64,000 bases of DNA from Scleroderma bovista (GCA_037178675.1 JAYMGJ010000377.1:116811-180810); one strand, 5' to 3'; shown: positions 11,079 to 23,640, numbered from the stretch's first letter. Translations and numbers: made by a program. The notes: a model not told the origin generated them from the letters alone.

Positions 11079-14000
11079 ATGCGAAGACTACAATGTTGTT
11101 TCCTTACCAGATGTCCCACTGGCCTCTGGCATATCTACGGAACCTTCTTTGTTGTCAACGACAGTAAGTACTGGCACGCTATACGTGGTGAGTTCAACTT
11201 TGGAGCTTACCGATGGAATTTCTTACATGTTGATCCGGTAGTGGTCCCTCTGCCTCCATCCCCTGCACCATCAATAAGTGTCAGCATGGCTACTCCCAGT
11301 ACCAGCGGGCCTTCTATTCGTATGACGCTGGTTACAGAAACGGAAACAGAGGTCACTAGGACTGGGACAATTATTCGCGATATCACTCACGATATTGAGC
11401 GTATACTGCAGGAAATTTGAGAATTGGGTCATTTGAGGGGTGAAGAAACCCATGGCGTCGCAGAAAATGTGCGCATAATCCGTGATGAGTTGCGACTGCT
11501 CTCGGAATATGTGCGAAACGGGTTGATGACCACCGAACGCGTTGTTGTCACACCGGCAGTGGCGCCCACTGTCGTGCATAGAGACAGATCAGTAAGGGGG
11601 CGCAGTGACATATCTGAGCCCAGGATCACTCCTGCTGGACCCAGGGACCGTCCACATTTAATTCCTGTTGAGATGTCTCCTCCTCTCACTCGAACTCCCT
11701 CGATCACGTCCTCCGCCTCTGGCCTATCGTACCTCTCATCGCATCACTCCGACGATGATCTTTTATATGGGGAACATGAAGCCGTGGAAGGGGAAGAATA
11801 CAAGCTCCCGTCATCGCTTGCTTGGTCGTCATCGTCTCCGTCATCACCGTCCTCCGATCTCACGCCATCTCTAGTCTCGTCGTCTGAACCCTCACCAGGT
11901 CCAACTCTTTCTTTGACTTCATCCTCATTGACTCCGACGCCCCTGCCTTCATCTCCTACGCCATCCACGTCTTCCAGCAGCACTGCACGCCCCGCAGAAT
12001 CACCATCCTTTTCTGTGCTGCGCGACATGCTCGCCAACTTAAGAGAGCAGATGAATGGCCTTTGGGAGGGTCAGTCATCGACACACCAAATGCTTGATGA
12101 ACTGCGGCAGTCCTGTCCCATGCCTCAAGACAATGCGGAGGTACTCGAGCGCCTGGACACAATCGAAAGTCTTCTTCAACGTGTGATTGAAAGAACTGAA
12201 TCGGTAACTGAAGGGCGTACAACGGAAATGGTCCGGGAGCGCGAAACCAGGAGACCAAGGGTGGAATCCATCTCGGAATCCTCCACTGATGCAGACAGTC
12301 TGTATCGTCGATGGTCCGATTTATTGCACCGACCCGACCACACGCGCATCCATGCTCCTACACCATGACATGTCGGCCCGTCTTTGGACGAACAATTGTT
12401 AGAATTGCTCGGTGCTCCCTCTTCACAACGTCCAGCTGGAGTTCAACCACCTCCGCCATTAATACCATTCATGTATCAGCCAACGCAGCGGCCGTCGAGA
12501 TCGAGGAGCGCTAGCCCAGATCTGGAGAGGAGTACTACTGCGCCGCCTTTCACTGCGCCGGTCATATTTTCTCCTGAAACTATTCACGATCGTCCATTGC
12601 GGCAGCCTCATCCCAGGGCTCAATTCAGGCCACCACCAAGGGGACACCCTCCAGCTGAAAGACCTGAACCCCCTGTCGTCCCTGTGGCTCAACCTCCCTT
12701 TACCCACACACCTCAGCCAATGCATACAATGGGTGATGCGCCAGCGGAGCGCGTTCCCCATGTTCAACCCGCGTACCCGGTTGTGGTAAGCATTCTTTTC
12801 TCGTAATTGCTCTTCTTAATTTTGTTGTAGCCCCCATTGCATGAACGACCTCCAACGGCACCTGCGACATTAGGGGGCGTGGACGATCCACACGCTTCAA
12901 GTAGCTGGTACCGAAGACGGCCGCATCGGGATGCTGTGAGTGTACTTTTCTTGTTTACAGACCTTGGACCCTTATCTTCCTGTTGCAGGCCGGTGGTGTT
13001 GTCCCACCGCCTGGTGATGTCTTCCCCCCACCTCCACCTGGAGCTCAGGGACCTACTTATGTCCCCATGCCCCCTGGACCGGTGAGTACTTGTATCTGTC
13101 CTATTTGTTGCACCTCACAATATGTATAGACCGTCGTGCAATTGCCACTTTTCGATACGCTAATGGGGATATTGAGGGTGAATTTCTTTGAATTTCTTTG
13201 ACTACCAATATATCTAAGACGTTTGTAGGAACACCGGCTGGCTCAACTGGCTACTGTGGACCAACAACGCGAACTAATGCGATACATGCGCGGCCTTAAT
13301 GAATGGCTAGCCCGGGATGTCAACGATCGGCAATCTGAGCCACGAGGTGTAACGGCCAAACTTGATTCACTCAGAGCTGAGTTGGCTCGACATGGTATTG
13401 GCGCTGGAGTGATTCCCGGTAAGATTCTTCAGTCTCCATGCATCATTCCACACTGACCCTCCGCCAGCTATGCCCCAGCCCCAGGTTCCTGTCCAGCCTC
13501 AACAGGGTTTTGTTATTCCGCCAATTCCTCAGGTCGTAGGAGGGCCTCCTCCTCAACCTCCATTTGTAACGGTAAACTATCCTGGGGTTGTGCCCCCTGT
13601 TATTCCCGATCATGTTCGTCATGTTCCTGTTGTTCCGAGTCCACCACCGGTTGCTGCAGTCTTCCCATCCCCTCGATGGGCTGGGGGCATGCCCGAACCA
13701 CCTGTTATACCAGATGGTGCACCATTCCCGATGCCTGTACGCCATTCACCTTGGGTGGACCGTCCAATGGATGATGCACCATTTATTCCTCATCCTCCCA
13801 GTGACGGATCGCCACCACCGGTGATCGTCCAGCCTGCTCACCCACGACATTCGCGTACGTTTGCTGTTCCACACTCGGACGGCGGATCTTTTAGTTCAGG
13901 CACTCCTACCCAAGAATCATTCCATCAACACCCACCTGTTCAACCCATTCCCGTGCCTGCGCCCCCAGGCGAACACTTTGCTGAGCCTGCTTTTCCAGTA

Positions 14001-16081
14001 CAACCATCTCCCCCCTTGGGTCATCCCCCCGCACCCCAGAATATCATCAATGTGGGAACCCCGACTCCTGTCATGCCACCTCCTGGCCAGTTGCAGGGCC
14101 CATCTTCAGAGCCTTTAGTCGGGTTTCAACCTCCCATGGTGGGCACTGTACCTGTGCCGGCTTCGCCCAGGCTCGGCCTCCCCATGAGTATGCCAGGAGC
14201 CATGGGCGGCCCTCCCATCGTTATCCAGCCCCCTGCACAACCTGTGCTACCATCTCCTCTACATTCCAGAGGTACTCCAGTCTCATTCCATGAGCCTATC
14301 ATGCACAGTCCTAGACATAGTCCACTTCCTTCGGGGCAAGTGTTTCACCCAACGTATGATGGCCCGATCATTGAGTATGGAGGCCCAGTCATTGAGCATG
14401 GGTCACCTCCCATCCAGGCTTACCCAGATCCCGTGGTCGTTAGCATGCCCACACGTCGATCATATGATTCGGACTATGATTACTATTACGGTCGACGCTG
14501 TCCACATTCGTATTATTACGACGATGACGATTATTACTACCCTGGTTCACGCAGACACCAAAGGTCTCGCTCACCTTATTACGACGACTATTACCGGCGG
14601 AGACACAGGCGCCGCTATCCTAGGGATGATGATAGCTATGATTCTGAAGATGACGATCGCCGGGACCGCGATGGTCGACGTCTGCGCAGACCTCCACCTG
14701 AGACCACCACAGCAGACCCTTCACAACTTGGCGTACAACCGATGTCATATGCTCCCACTGTACCCACTGCCACAGTCGGAGGTGTACAACCAATCAGAGA
14801 GGGCGAACAACCCACTGGGGTTTCTGATGAACAAGGGGGAGCGCACCCTCCTCGATGCCAGTTTGAGCTCGCAGACAAGGATCGTCCGCTTGGACGACGT
14901 GATGAACCAGAAGAGCATAGGCAACGCAATGAGCAAGAGGAACCACGGCGTAGGCGCGACGACGAAGAAGAGGCACCAAGGCGTAGGCGCAGCGACGAAG
15001 AAGAGGAACCACGGCGTAGACGGAGTGACGAAGAGTTTCCCGATACAGGAGGTCCCAGACGACGCCCCAGTGACCATACAGCGTATTCCGGCGAGCCAGG
15101 TGACTATGAAAGACGCCCATCTATCCTGCGTACCCCCCGACCGGACTATGGAGACGGAGGCCCTGGAGCCCCACATCCGTACCCTCCTCAGTCCCCTGTG
15201 CCGCCTACTATTATCAGGCTTGGTGGCGAGATGGACCATGGCCCTCCTCATGTATCCCCACCGCCCCGATCCCGTAGGCATTATGGTGAGTTGACTTTGA
15301 ATCCTTATCACTCCAGTCCTGATTTCTATTCTCAGATCGACCCGCATCTCCCATGGGGTATGAGCATGAGATACGGCGTGTACCACCGGGAGGTACCACC
15401 ATTCCTCGCCTACCTTCAGAGGGTGGGAAGTCTCATTGTTATCCCCCATCGGCTGCAGGCTCAGTGGCTGGAATACCTCATGACATGCGAGATCCTCATG
15501 ACATACAAGATCCTCATGATATGCGAGATCCTCGTGATGGCATGCGAGACCCTCATGACAGGCGAGATCCTCATCGCACGCCTTCCCGAGGTGAACCTCA
15601 AATGGCAGAAGGTAGTGGACGCCCACCCAGTGAGATTGCTCACCGCGTTCCAGCACCGCCAACGCCTGAACATATTCTTCCAGGATCAGAACAAACACAG
15701 CTTGCCGATGATGCCTTACGCGATCAACACGAGCGTCTCGACGAAGCAGAATGTGAATTGGCACAAATTGTACATGATGTTCATGATTCTGAGATGAGAC
15801 GCGAGGACGAATTCCATTCAAATGAGGAAGCCCGACAGCATACATTCCTGGAGAATGAGGCTCAGAGAGATGCCAAGACCCGACAGCGAGGAGATGCCCT
15901 GTTCCGTGAACTTGAGGAGAGGGTGGCCAGCGTTCCACCCATTCCACCCATTCCCGTTCCTCCGCCTCGCGATCCTGAGCAAGCATCCATCATCGAGTCC
16001 ATCCGAACTGCCATTCAGTCGCCCAATGGTGAGTATCATCACCACCATTATTTTCTTCGCCTTTGCAACGACGAGCACTGA
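11079..16081 (+). pseudogene. Large Pro/Arg-rich low-complexity protein gene, interrupted and 3'-truncated
   Basis: Exons in one frame read through 'ETHGVAENVRIIRDELRLLS', a Ser/Pro-rich part, 'DEQLLELLGAPSSQRPAGVQ', 'RELMRYMRGLNEWLARDVND', a Pro-rich domain (about 13470-14450), a Tyr/Arg-rich part, 'RRRRSDEEEE' repeats (about 14940-15035) and a 'PHDMRDPHD' repeat (15475-15590). It ends in a helical part ('HTFLENEAQRDAKTRQRGDA') to 'EQASIIESIRTAIQ'. From memory this is a lineage-expanded agaricomycete family whose members continue with a long Glu/Arg-rich coiled coil; here the sequence stops about 16 codons after 'ASIIESIRTAIQ' at an apparent unpaired donor (gtgagt at 16028). TGA codons at 11418-11420 and 12366-12368 interrupt the frame where Arg (CGA) fits. 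Introns are supported at, for example, 15289-15337. The function is unknown. The 5' end is not resolved. Confidence 0.6.
14940..15590 (+). repeat. Intragenic tandem repeats
   Basis: Two repeat arrays lie in the Pro/Arg-rich gene. About three units of roughly 33-36 nt at 14940-15035 encode 'RRRRSDEEEE'-like peptides. Imperfect 'catgacatgcgagatcct' units at 15475-15590 encode 'HDMRDP'. Both keep the reading frame. Confidence 0.75.
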
Positions 16082-16279
16082 AACCACCTCCACCTCCACT
16101 ACTGTCTCCGTTTCCACTCCTACCTCTCGGAACAATGCTGAGCACCTCAATGTGATGATGACAATGACTATGTACACAGCTTGTCCATGACTACTATATA
16201 TTGCCTTCCCCCACTGCAGACGACGGGAGGCTGTGAGAGTGACGTCGGCAGGTGTGAAAAATAAATGTGCTAATACGAA

Positions 16280-16690
16280 TCCTTTACATTGACATAAGAC
16301 AATTAGAGAGCAGATTTTACTTTCCCGAGAATTAGAAAGCAAGATTGTCAAAATGTATCATGTGGTGATCTTCTTGTTGAGCAGTTACAAGTCCTTTACA
16401 TTTGCACAAGATAGTCAGAGTGGTTTTTACTTTCCTGAGCATTAGAAAACAAAATCATCAAAACATAGCATGTGATGAACCTCTTGTCAGGCGATTACAA
16501 ACTCCTTACATCCACACGAGACAATCAGAGTGTATTTTACTTTCCCAAGCATTAGAAAGCAAAATTGTCAAAGTGTTATCATGTTGTGATCTTCTCGTCA
16601 AACAATTACAAGTCCTTTATGTTCACACAAGATAGTTGGAGCGGTTTTTACTTCCCCAAGCCTTAGACAACCAAATTGTAAAGACTTTGT
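16280..16690. repeat. Minisatellite, about 111-bp unit x 3.7 copies
   Basis: Units starting with tcctttac/tccttaca/tcctttat begin at 16280, 16392, 16503 and 16613, giving periods of 112, 111 and 110 bp. Each contains 'cacaagatagtcagag'-like, 'ttttactttcc' and 'gcattagaaa' segments. Because the period is near a multiple of three, an open frame with a 37-residue repeat runs through 16402-16635; I do not consider it a gene. The array starts about 200 bp after the truncated Pro/Arg-rich gene. Confidence 0.85.
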
Positions 16691-16948
16691 AGTGTACTCA
16701 CCTTTGAAGAAAGCTTTGCCAACAGCGGAACACAAGATAAGGACATCCCACCTAAGTTAAAACAAAGTCCAACAGCAGAGTAATAGACACAATTTTTAGG
16801 CCTTTTTGGCAGCAAAACAAGGCTATCGCACGATATCTTACTCTCAGTGATGACCCTATATCGCTACAGTCGTACTGCTTCCTTGGGAGATTAAGTACAT
16901 AAAGGTTGATTAACCTACTTTCTGATGAGTCCACTGTCAACTCTGCTC

Positions 16949-18675
16949 ATGACGAACAATTCTACCGCTCCGACTAAGCACTTCAATGACTGGCCCAACG
17001 ACGCCGGGGTATGTCTGGCGGCACTAGCCTATTACCTTATTCTGATTTGATGGTGTTTTAGTTTGATGTTTTCCACGAGGAACGTGAGCCGGTTGAGCTC
17101 ACGGTCTCTGGAGAGATCCCATCCTATGTTTCTGGGACCTTGTACAGGACAGGCCCTGGCGGGTATCAAGTGAAGACAGCCAAGGGTATCACCTATTCCG
17201 TCGACCACTGGTTTGATGGGTTCTCCCAGAACCACCGCTTCCAGATCATCCAGACCGGCTTATCCACACGTGTAATCTATAACTCTCGAAGAAGTGTCGA
17301 TCCCCTCATAGAGCGCATCCGCGAAACTGGGAATATGGCTGGCTTCAGCTTTGGTCAAAAACGTGACCCATGCATGAGCTTCTTTAAGAAGGTCATGACC
17401 ATGTTCATTCCTGATCCCAATCCCCCACCAGAGCAGAGCAACATTGGTGTTACGCTGTCCATAAACCCCGCTGGTCTCAGTGATCCGCAAACAGCTGAGC
17501 ACCAGAAGCATGCGACACACGGATCTGGCATCCACACACTCCTCGCCAAGACTGATGCCGCGGTTATGCGGCACATTGAACCGGAGACACTCGAACCGAG
17601 GGGCGTGGTTTCTTAGGCTGGGCTGCACCCCAAGCTCACTGGTCCTTTGTCTGCTGCACATACTAAATCTGACCCCATTACTGGCGACATCTTCAATTAC
17701 AATCTTGCTCTCGGTCCTCGCCCGACATACCGTGTATTCCGCGTGTCTGCTGCTACTGGCCAGACCGACATTCTCGCAACGATCACTGATGCACCACCCG
17801 CATATCTCCATTCCTCCATTCTCACAGAGAACTACTTCATCCTGTGTGTTTGGAACAGTCACTTTGCACGGGGTGGTATGAAGATTCTGTGGGAGAAGAA
17901 TGTGCTCGATGCCATTTCTCACTTTGATGCTACCAAGAAGACGCTCTGGTACGTGGTCGATCGCAAACATGGCAAGGGTGTAGTTGCCAAGTACGAATGT
18001 GATCCATTCTTCTGCTTCCATACCGTCAACGCGTGGGAGGAACCTTCCCCAACAGATCCCTCACACATCGACATCGTCGCAGACCTCTCAGTGTATAAGA
18101 GCCTCGACGTGCTCAAGATGTTCTATTATAACAACCTCAAGTCTTCCTCTCCTGCTTCGCTCAACTACGTGGGGGAGAAGCGCAGAAGCTGCGATATGTT
18201 CCTTCGTCGCTGGCGTTTGTCCTCGGTTGATAGTGCGAGCCCCCTCAACCCCCGGGAAGCTGTAACGGAGCATACTGCTGAGCACCACGATTCCTGCGAT
18301 CTCCCGGTGGTAAACCCCCGTTTTATCACCAAGCGCTCGCGATACATCTATGGTGTCGGCGACCACCGCTTGAGCACGTTCTTCGATTGTCTCGTCAAAT
18401 ATGATATGGAGACGCACACAGCTTTGTATTTTAGTATCCAGGGACACAGTCCTGGAGAGCCTGTTTTCGTGCCTGATCCTAATGGCACAGCTGAAGATGA
18501 TGGGGTACTGTTGAGTGTTGTATTAGATGGGTATGCAGAGAAGAGTTACCTGCTCGTTCTGGATGCAAGGGCTATGAAAGAGGTTGGTAGGGCTAGTATG
18601 GAGTGTGTTGTTGGTTTCGGATTTCATGGAGCCTACGCCCCACAAGCTATTGCCGGTCCTGGTGCAGATATCTAA
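16949..18675 (+). pseudogene. Carotenoid cleavage oxygenase family gene with an in-frame TAG
   Basis: Exon 1 (16949-17008, 'MTNNSTAPTKHFNDWPNDAG') joins over intron 17009-17061 to 'FDVFHEERE', then 'GTLYRTGPGGYQV' and 'HWFDGF'. Four His that would hold the catalytic iron are visible in 'LSAAHT', 'AYLHSS', 'CFHTVNAWEE' and 'FGFHGAY'. This is the RPE65/CCD fold, an oxygenase that cleaves carotenoids or related polyenes. Length is normal for the family. The only defect is TAG at 17614-17616 ('RGVVS*AGLHPKLTGPL'), where CAG (Gln) fits, so the copy is probably inactive unless the stop is a sequence error or is read through. An upstream in-frame ATG at 16925 is also possible. Confidence 0.85.
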
Positions 18676-20295
18676 CTGCCTGTCGACTCGGTGACCGTTA
18701 CTTTTATGCTTCCTTATTTTGTTGGTCTGTCATGTAGGTCTGGCTGTAGTAGGTACCACTGTATAACGTCAGATAAATACTGTCTTCGCTGTTTCACGCG
18801 CATAAGCAAGATACGAGCGGTCAAACGCATAACAGAAATTCAAGCAGGTTCGAAGACATTCCGATCGACGATAATCATCATTGGAGCAAAAGGTGTGCCT
18901 GGGACCCTACGGGAGCGAGAGAGCACCCTAACGCAACCTACCGAGATAAAATGAAAAAAGTCGGGAATGACTTCTGGAGCGAAGTAATGTGTGGCATTTT
19001 CAAGAACAGACATTCGTTTACGGTCTGTGTTCAATACAGTCCGCGAAGGACTGCAGACCTCTAGATAGGAGTGTTCGTTCCTCCTCATGCAATGACTCCC
19101 GGGAATGGGACACCGAGGTAAATGCATGGGCTACCAGTGAGTGTTAGTTTAAAAATGGTGACAAGTAGTGTACGTACACGGACGATAACGCTAATCGAAA
19201 CACTACTCTTCGAAGGGCTGGCATATACTACCGGAAATTTCTGCGAGGACGTACGACCCATGGACCGAGTCGTTTGACTGGTCAAAAAGCGTGGAGAGCA
19301 GATGCTACTCTCTACGCTTCCTTAACCTAGCTTGTTTATTTATCCACCTGCCGTGTATCGGAAAACCATTCAAAGGTGGTCTGGATGAAAGGCTAAGGGA
19401 TCTCAGAACGGAAGAAATGCAAGTCTTACCTCAATGTCGGAGTGACTGTCCTTGTTAACAGGTGACAACATGATAAATTCGCATCGGCATTTCCTTCGTG
19501 TCCAGTATGAAGATACTGAAGAGGTGTCCCACATTCAAGTCTGCGTTTCCGAGGTACTGGTGCTATCCCTGATTGCGTGCCTCCCAGCAGTGATAGAGGA
19601 TGTATGTATTCCGACTCGGGATAGCACGAGAAAAAACGAAGCTTCTGTTGGCGCCGTGCGAGGAGGGCTGTGGAGTGAGGGGAGTGAATCTGACGGTGCC
19701 ATACTTCGAGTCGGTACTAGGTGTTTCGAGTGTGTAGAGATGAGAATTCGGTCGAAGACTTGGCCGTGTGGTAAAATCGCTCAACATTTAGACGAGGATA
19801 AGCTCGAAACAAGAAATTTCAGGACAAATTCGACAGCATGGCGTGTGTTGTTGGGTACCTGCGAAGGGGTGATCCGATTCAAGCCTGTGTTAAACAGGTT
19901 CTTGAGGATATGGCCCATATGGCGTTGGTTTTCATAAACAGGTGGCTCCGATCGCGATTGGCTGCACGGGCAAGGCCGATTTTCTACTTGGGACGTGTTT
20001 GTTGTAAGTATTCGCCTATGATTTCGCAATCAACCCCTCTCACGAACAGAAGGAGCTATTTACATATGTACCCACACATTGGGTGACGAATCACGATATC
20101 CCTTCTTCCGTTTACGAAATGTATCACACAAGGATTCCTGTTGGCCGCTTCCCGGTCGGGCAAACAATTTAGGCCGCCCTATGAATGGTTCAGAAGATAG
20201 GAACCTCGCCCTATAAGAACGTTAGTCTGGTTGCCCCGGGTCCTCAGAATCCGAGCTCATCCTGTCCTTTCCTTCTTGGCGGCGGTCTTGTCAAT
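18676..20295. other. Intergenic region with weak unassigned ORFs
   Basis: A minus-strand pair of frames (19285-19085 and 19127-18840, with 'MSVLENATHYFAPEVIPDF') might be exons of a small gene, and a plus frame 19452-19937 is open for 161 codons, but neither shows a family motif. No repeats were recognised. This stretch includes the promoter of the aquaglyceroporin gene. Confidence 0.25.
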
Positions 20296-21711
20296 ATGTC
20301 TGAAGTCGCAAATAACCCTGAGCAGCATAACAATGAGACATTGAGCACATACAATTCTCTAAACGAGGTACTAGTGTTGCGTGCTAGCCTGACTAAAGGT
20401 CCACAGCATCCAAACCGATGGGGGAAAATCAGGTTTGTGTGGTGCAACCATCCCTGTGCTAGTGGTGTATCTGACGGCGTCGTCCGCAGAGCGTCCATCC
20501 GGGAACCTCTTGCAGAGTTTTTGGGCACTATGATCCTCATCATATTTGGTTGTGGCGGCAACTGTCAAGTTGTCTTGTCATCGAATACCGCTGTGGCTTC
20601 CAGCCCCAAGGGAGTAAGTGTACAGTCTGGACTCAAGTCTACGGCCCAATTGAACGCCATGATCAATCAGAACTTCCTCTCCATTAACTTTGGCTGGGCT
20701 CTCGGTGAGAGGAATTTGCGACCTGATTTCAACGGACTGACTTGCTTCAAAGGCCCTGGAATCGGTGTTTGGGTTTCTGGTGGGGTCTCTGGTGGTCACC
20801 TAAACCCAGCAGTGCGCTTGTGTCATTTACATGCATAGTCAAACGTAATTGATCATGAAGCAGGTAACGCTTGCCATGGCGTCAGTCCGTGGTTTCCCAT
20901 GGAAAAAAGTCCCTTCCTATTGCATTGCCCAGCTACTTGGTGCCATGTGTGGTGCTGGCATTGTTTATGCAAACTATTATCACGCGATAAACGTGTACGA
21001 GGGCGGCTCTGACATCCGTACCGTCTCGGGAACAGGGTATCTCTTCGCAACCTATGCGGTGCGACTCCCCCACCCTTCTTGCAGGCTTGTGCTCATGGTA
21101 CCTTCTAGGCTGATTACATGAGTTCTGTTGGCTGTTTCTTTTCAGAGGTGAGTAGATTGTGTAGGTCGAGTAAGGCATATTCATATTAAACACAACTACC
21201 ATTGGCAGTTTTTGGGCGCGGCCATGCTTATAATTGCTATTCTCGCTGCTACTGACAAGAAAAACATCGCTCCACCCACAGGGCTCGTCCCCTTCGTAGT
21301 CTGCTTGACCATCCTCGGGATTGGTATTACGCTCGGCATGGAGACGGGATATGCGATCAACCCTGCGCGTGATCTAGGACCCCGAATTTTAACTGCCATG
21401 GTTGGCTACGGAAAAGAAGGTTCGTGGCCTATCGAGGGCCATTAAGGCGAAGACGGGCCTGACTTTTCCTTCAGTATTCAACTTCAGGCACCAGTACTGG
21501 CTCTGGTGCCCCATTCTTGGATCTATCCTCGGTATGCAATGTGGGGCGTTGACCTACGACCTTCTCATCTACACTGGCTCGGACAGTATTGTCAACAAGC
21601 CGTGAGTCTGCATAGTCACACAGGCATTTCTCGTTGGTCTAACACTTCCTTAGGAGCGCAACGCAGCGACCCCGCTCCCATGCAGCAGCTGGTTCAGATG
21701 CAGTTCAATGA
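20296..21711 (+). CDS. Aquaglyceroporin (MIP family)
   Basis: Exons splice over introns 20433-20489, 20812-20863, 21059-21108, 21148-21208, 21420-21474 and 21602-21653 with the frame kept at each junction. The product starts 'MSEVANNPEQHNNET' and contains 'ASIREPLAEFLGTMILIIFG' (first helix), 'SGGVSGGHLNPAV' (first NPA box), 'CIAQLLGAMCGAGIVY', and 'GYAINPARDLGPR' (second NPA box, with the Asp that marks glycerol-permeable members). It ends 'GSDSIVNKPSATQ...' near 21711. Six membrane segments and both half-helix NPA loops are present, so it should form a water/glycerol channel in the plasma or vacuolar membrane. A further 39-nt segment after 'YNSLNE' (20370-20408) could be a very short intron or coding; it is in frame either way. 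The copy looks intact. Confidence 0.9.
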
Positions 21712-22438
21712 GATAATACCAATTTACTCCGTCGGCCGATTCTGATTTGCGCTCTTTTTCGGTCTAGCTCCTCTTCATTTTTTTTTGTATCTCATGATTC
21801 ATTATGACCTTTTTTTTCGGACAAATGATAATATTGTGTGGCAACTGACTAGTCTAGCCCTACACAAACACTAAATCGGACGCCCCACTGGGGCAACTCC
21901 GATGAAATTTCTCTTACGCACTCTCTGTTTTTGAAACAGAGTGTGTGGAACTCCATAAGCTTACTGGTAATCCCACTATATAACTAGGTGACCTTGTAAA
22001 TGCTATACCCATTAAAACTTTAGGGTTTGTGATCCAATCTGTCTTGAGGGAAGCTGCTTGAGCCTTGAGGAGCAATGCTTGCCTATGGTTGTATGTGGGG
22101 CAATTGTGTTCTAAGTTGATTTGTTGGTTGATTTTGCATCACTATTATTTGCTTGGGCATGTCACTTGATGCCACCCTTATGATGTGCCACAGCCTGTTG
22201 CATGTTGGTTAATACCAATGCTTTTGTGACTGGCGAGAGCACCTAGTAATATTATTCATGATTAGTTGATGGTAATGTGATTAATGATATCATGAGGCAT
22301 CCTTTCGAAGTCACGCAACTGTTTCGGAGTGCTTTTTATACTAATCACACTGATCAACCATTTCCGGCCAATGTTTTGCCGACGACCGGATAATGTATAA
22401 AGCAACAGAGGCCTGCGTTTTGAGGCTTCATCTTTATC
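21712..22438. other. Intergenic, no gene seen
   Basis: A/T-rich sequence without a usable frame. A near-perfect hairpin 'cactctctgtttttgaaacagagtgtg' at about 21918-21945 may form a stem in the 3' flank of the aquaglyceroporin transcript. Confidence 0.35.
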
Positions 22439-23092
22439 ATGTCTGTTCCTCCTGCACCCACAATATACCTAGTTTCCAAGCTCCCATCATATGTGGTTTC
22501 CTCTCTGATCCTATTGAAATCAGCATTGCTCCTAGGACTGGGAGCGCCTGGGGTCTACTGCAACTCGTTCCCCGTCGACAAGGATCTGGCATTCAACCTG
22601 CCCTCGTGAGTCCTACCTCACACCCCTGAAATCTATCTGAGGGATCCCCGACAGTTCAGATTCAACGCAGTGCCGGGAGCGACAAACACCTTTACTATTA
22701 GCATTGGTCCGAATGTAGGGACTTATGCCGTCGGCGATAGCGGAACAAGCCCTCAATTTGTCGTTGCTTCTGATCAGCAAAACGCTACGCAGTGGATCGT
22801 CAACCCCGTTAACACCTCCCAGCCATCGGAAGGATCTTACACGTATGGTCTTGTTCGATAATTTCAGGGGAATACCTACTGGAAAACCTCAAATAGCATC
22901 ACGCAACGTGGGGAAGTGACGAATAATGCGTGGACTGTTGATGTTCATCTAGGCAAGGTAAAGATGCTCTCTTTTGATCTATGTAAAACATGGTCATGAC
23001 TTCAACTTCAACAATATTTTTAGGTTATCCTTACTACATTGGATGAAAAACCTCTGCATCAGCAGTTGCTCAGATTCCATCTTCCAAACTGA
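22439..23092 (+). pseudogene. Small beta-rich protein gene with in-frame TAA
   Basis: Exon 1 (22439-22605) starts 'MSVPPAPTIYLVSK' and ends 'KDLAFNLPS'. Intron 22606-22659 leads in frame to 'FNAVPGATNTFTISIGPNVG', 'QNATQWIVNPVNTSQPSEGS' and 'YTYGLVR', then TAA at 22859-22861. The same frame continues without break as 'FQGNTYWKTSNSITQRG' and 'EVTNNAWTVDVHLGK'. Intron 22959-23024 then leads to 'VILTTLDEKPLHQQ' and a proper TGA at 23090. CAA (Gln) would restore the stop position, so this looks like a recent nonsense mutation. The 'TQWIVNPV' segment recalls the beta-trefoil serine-protease-inhibitor family I66 of mushrooms, but the match is weak. A 25-nt intron removing the stop is unlikely. Confidence 0.5.
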
Positions 23093-23640
23093 GTGATTCA
23101 GATGTTTATCTTGCACAAAGAAGTTGACGACATCATCAAATTGTGAGATCTCCCGGATGAAGGGGAGGCCTTTGCGAGTTCTAGTTCTACATACTCTGAA
23201 AACAGCAATACAGCAAAGTCGTCAATGTCTCATCGCAACGTCTGCGTAGTTGGATGTTGGAGAGTTGAAGTTTCACCAAGCAAAGTTCCAGTGTTCGTGT
23301 TAAAAGTAACTTGAAACTTGCTTCAGTACTCTGAATTTCTGAAAGAAGCTTCGTGCAAGACTGAACATCAGGTCTCACTTCATTGTCCCAAGCATATATT
23401 AAGCCCATACAGTATGGTCAGACAATCGTGGAGGTGGCAGTAGTGACTAGATATCCGCTCTCCACGGTTTTCTCACCTACTGGTAATGGAGCCATCAGCA
23501 CTCAGTTTCCGGTGCGTTTGTATGTCATTTTACACGTTGCAGGCGCATGAGGCTTGATCCAAGCGCTGGATGCAAGGTACAAAAAGCACCCTTGACTCAT
23601 ACTAGTCCATCGCTTTCCCCTACCTTTCTCCCGTTGTACC
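23093..23640. other. Intergenic region upstream of the kinase
   Basis: No supported frame. It should hold the kinase promoter; a C/T-rich stretch ('tcgctttcccctacctttctcccg') lies directly before the ATG at 23641, as is common at fungal transcription starts. Confidence 0.3.

Noticed and set aside
11668..12258. Overlapping ORFs in other frames of the Ser/Pro-rich exon
   Set aside because: Low-complexity shadows; the frame continuing through 'DEQLLELLGAP' is the coherent one.
14745..15986. Minus-strand 413-codon ORF
   Set aside because: Antisense shadow of the repeat-rich Arg/Glu/Pro exons of the plus-strand gene; open only because of the repeat and codon bias.
17260..18021. Minus-strand 253-codon ORF
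   Set aside because: Antisense to the carotenoid oxygenase, whose plus frame carries all family motifs.
22836..22860. A 25-nt intron removing the TAA of the small protein gene
   Set aside because: It has GT and AG ends but is far shorter than all other introns in the window (about 39-178 nt, mostly about 50); a nonsense mutation fits better since the frame continues unchanged.
2815..22861. In-frame TAG/TAA at Gln positions as a reassigned genetic code
   Set aside because: Intact housekeeping genes here use TAA, TAG and TGA as normal ends, stops also fall at Trp and Arg positions, and several broken genes have frameshifts too; pseudogenes are the simpler explanation.
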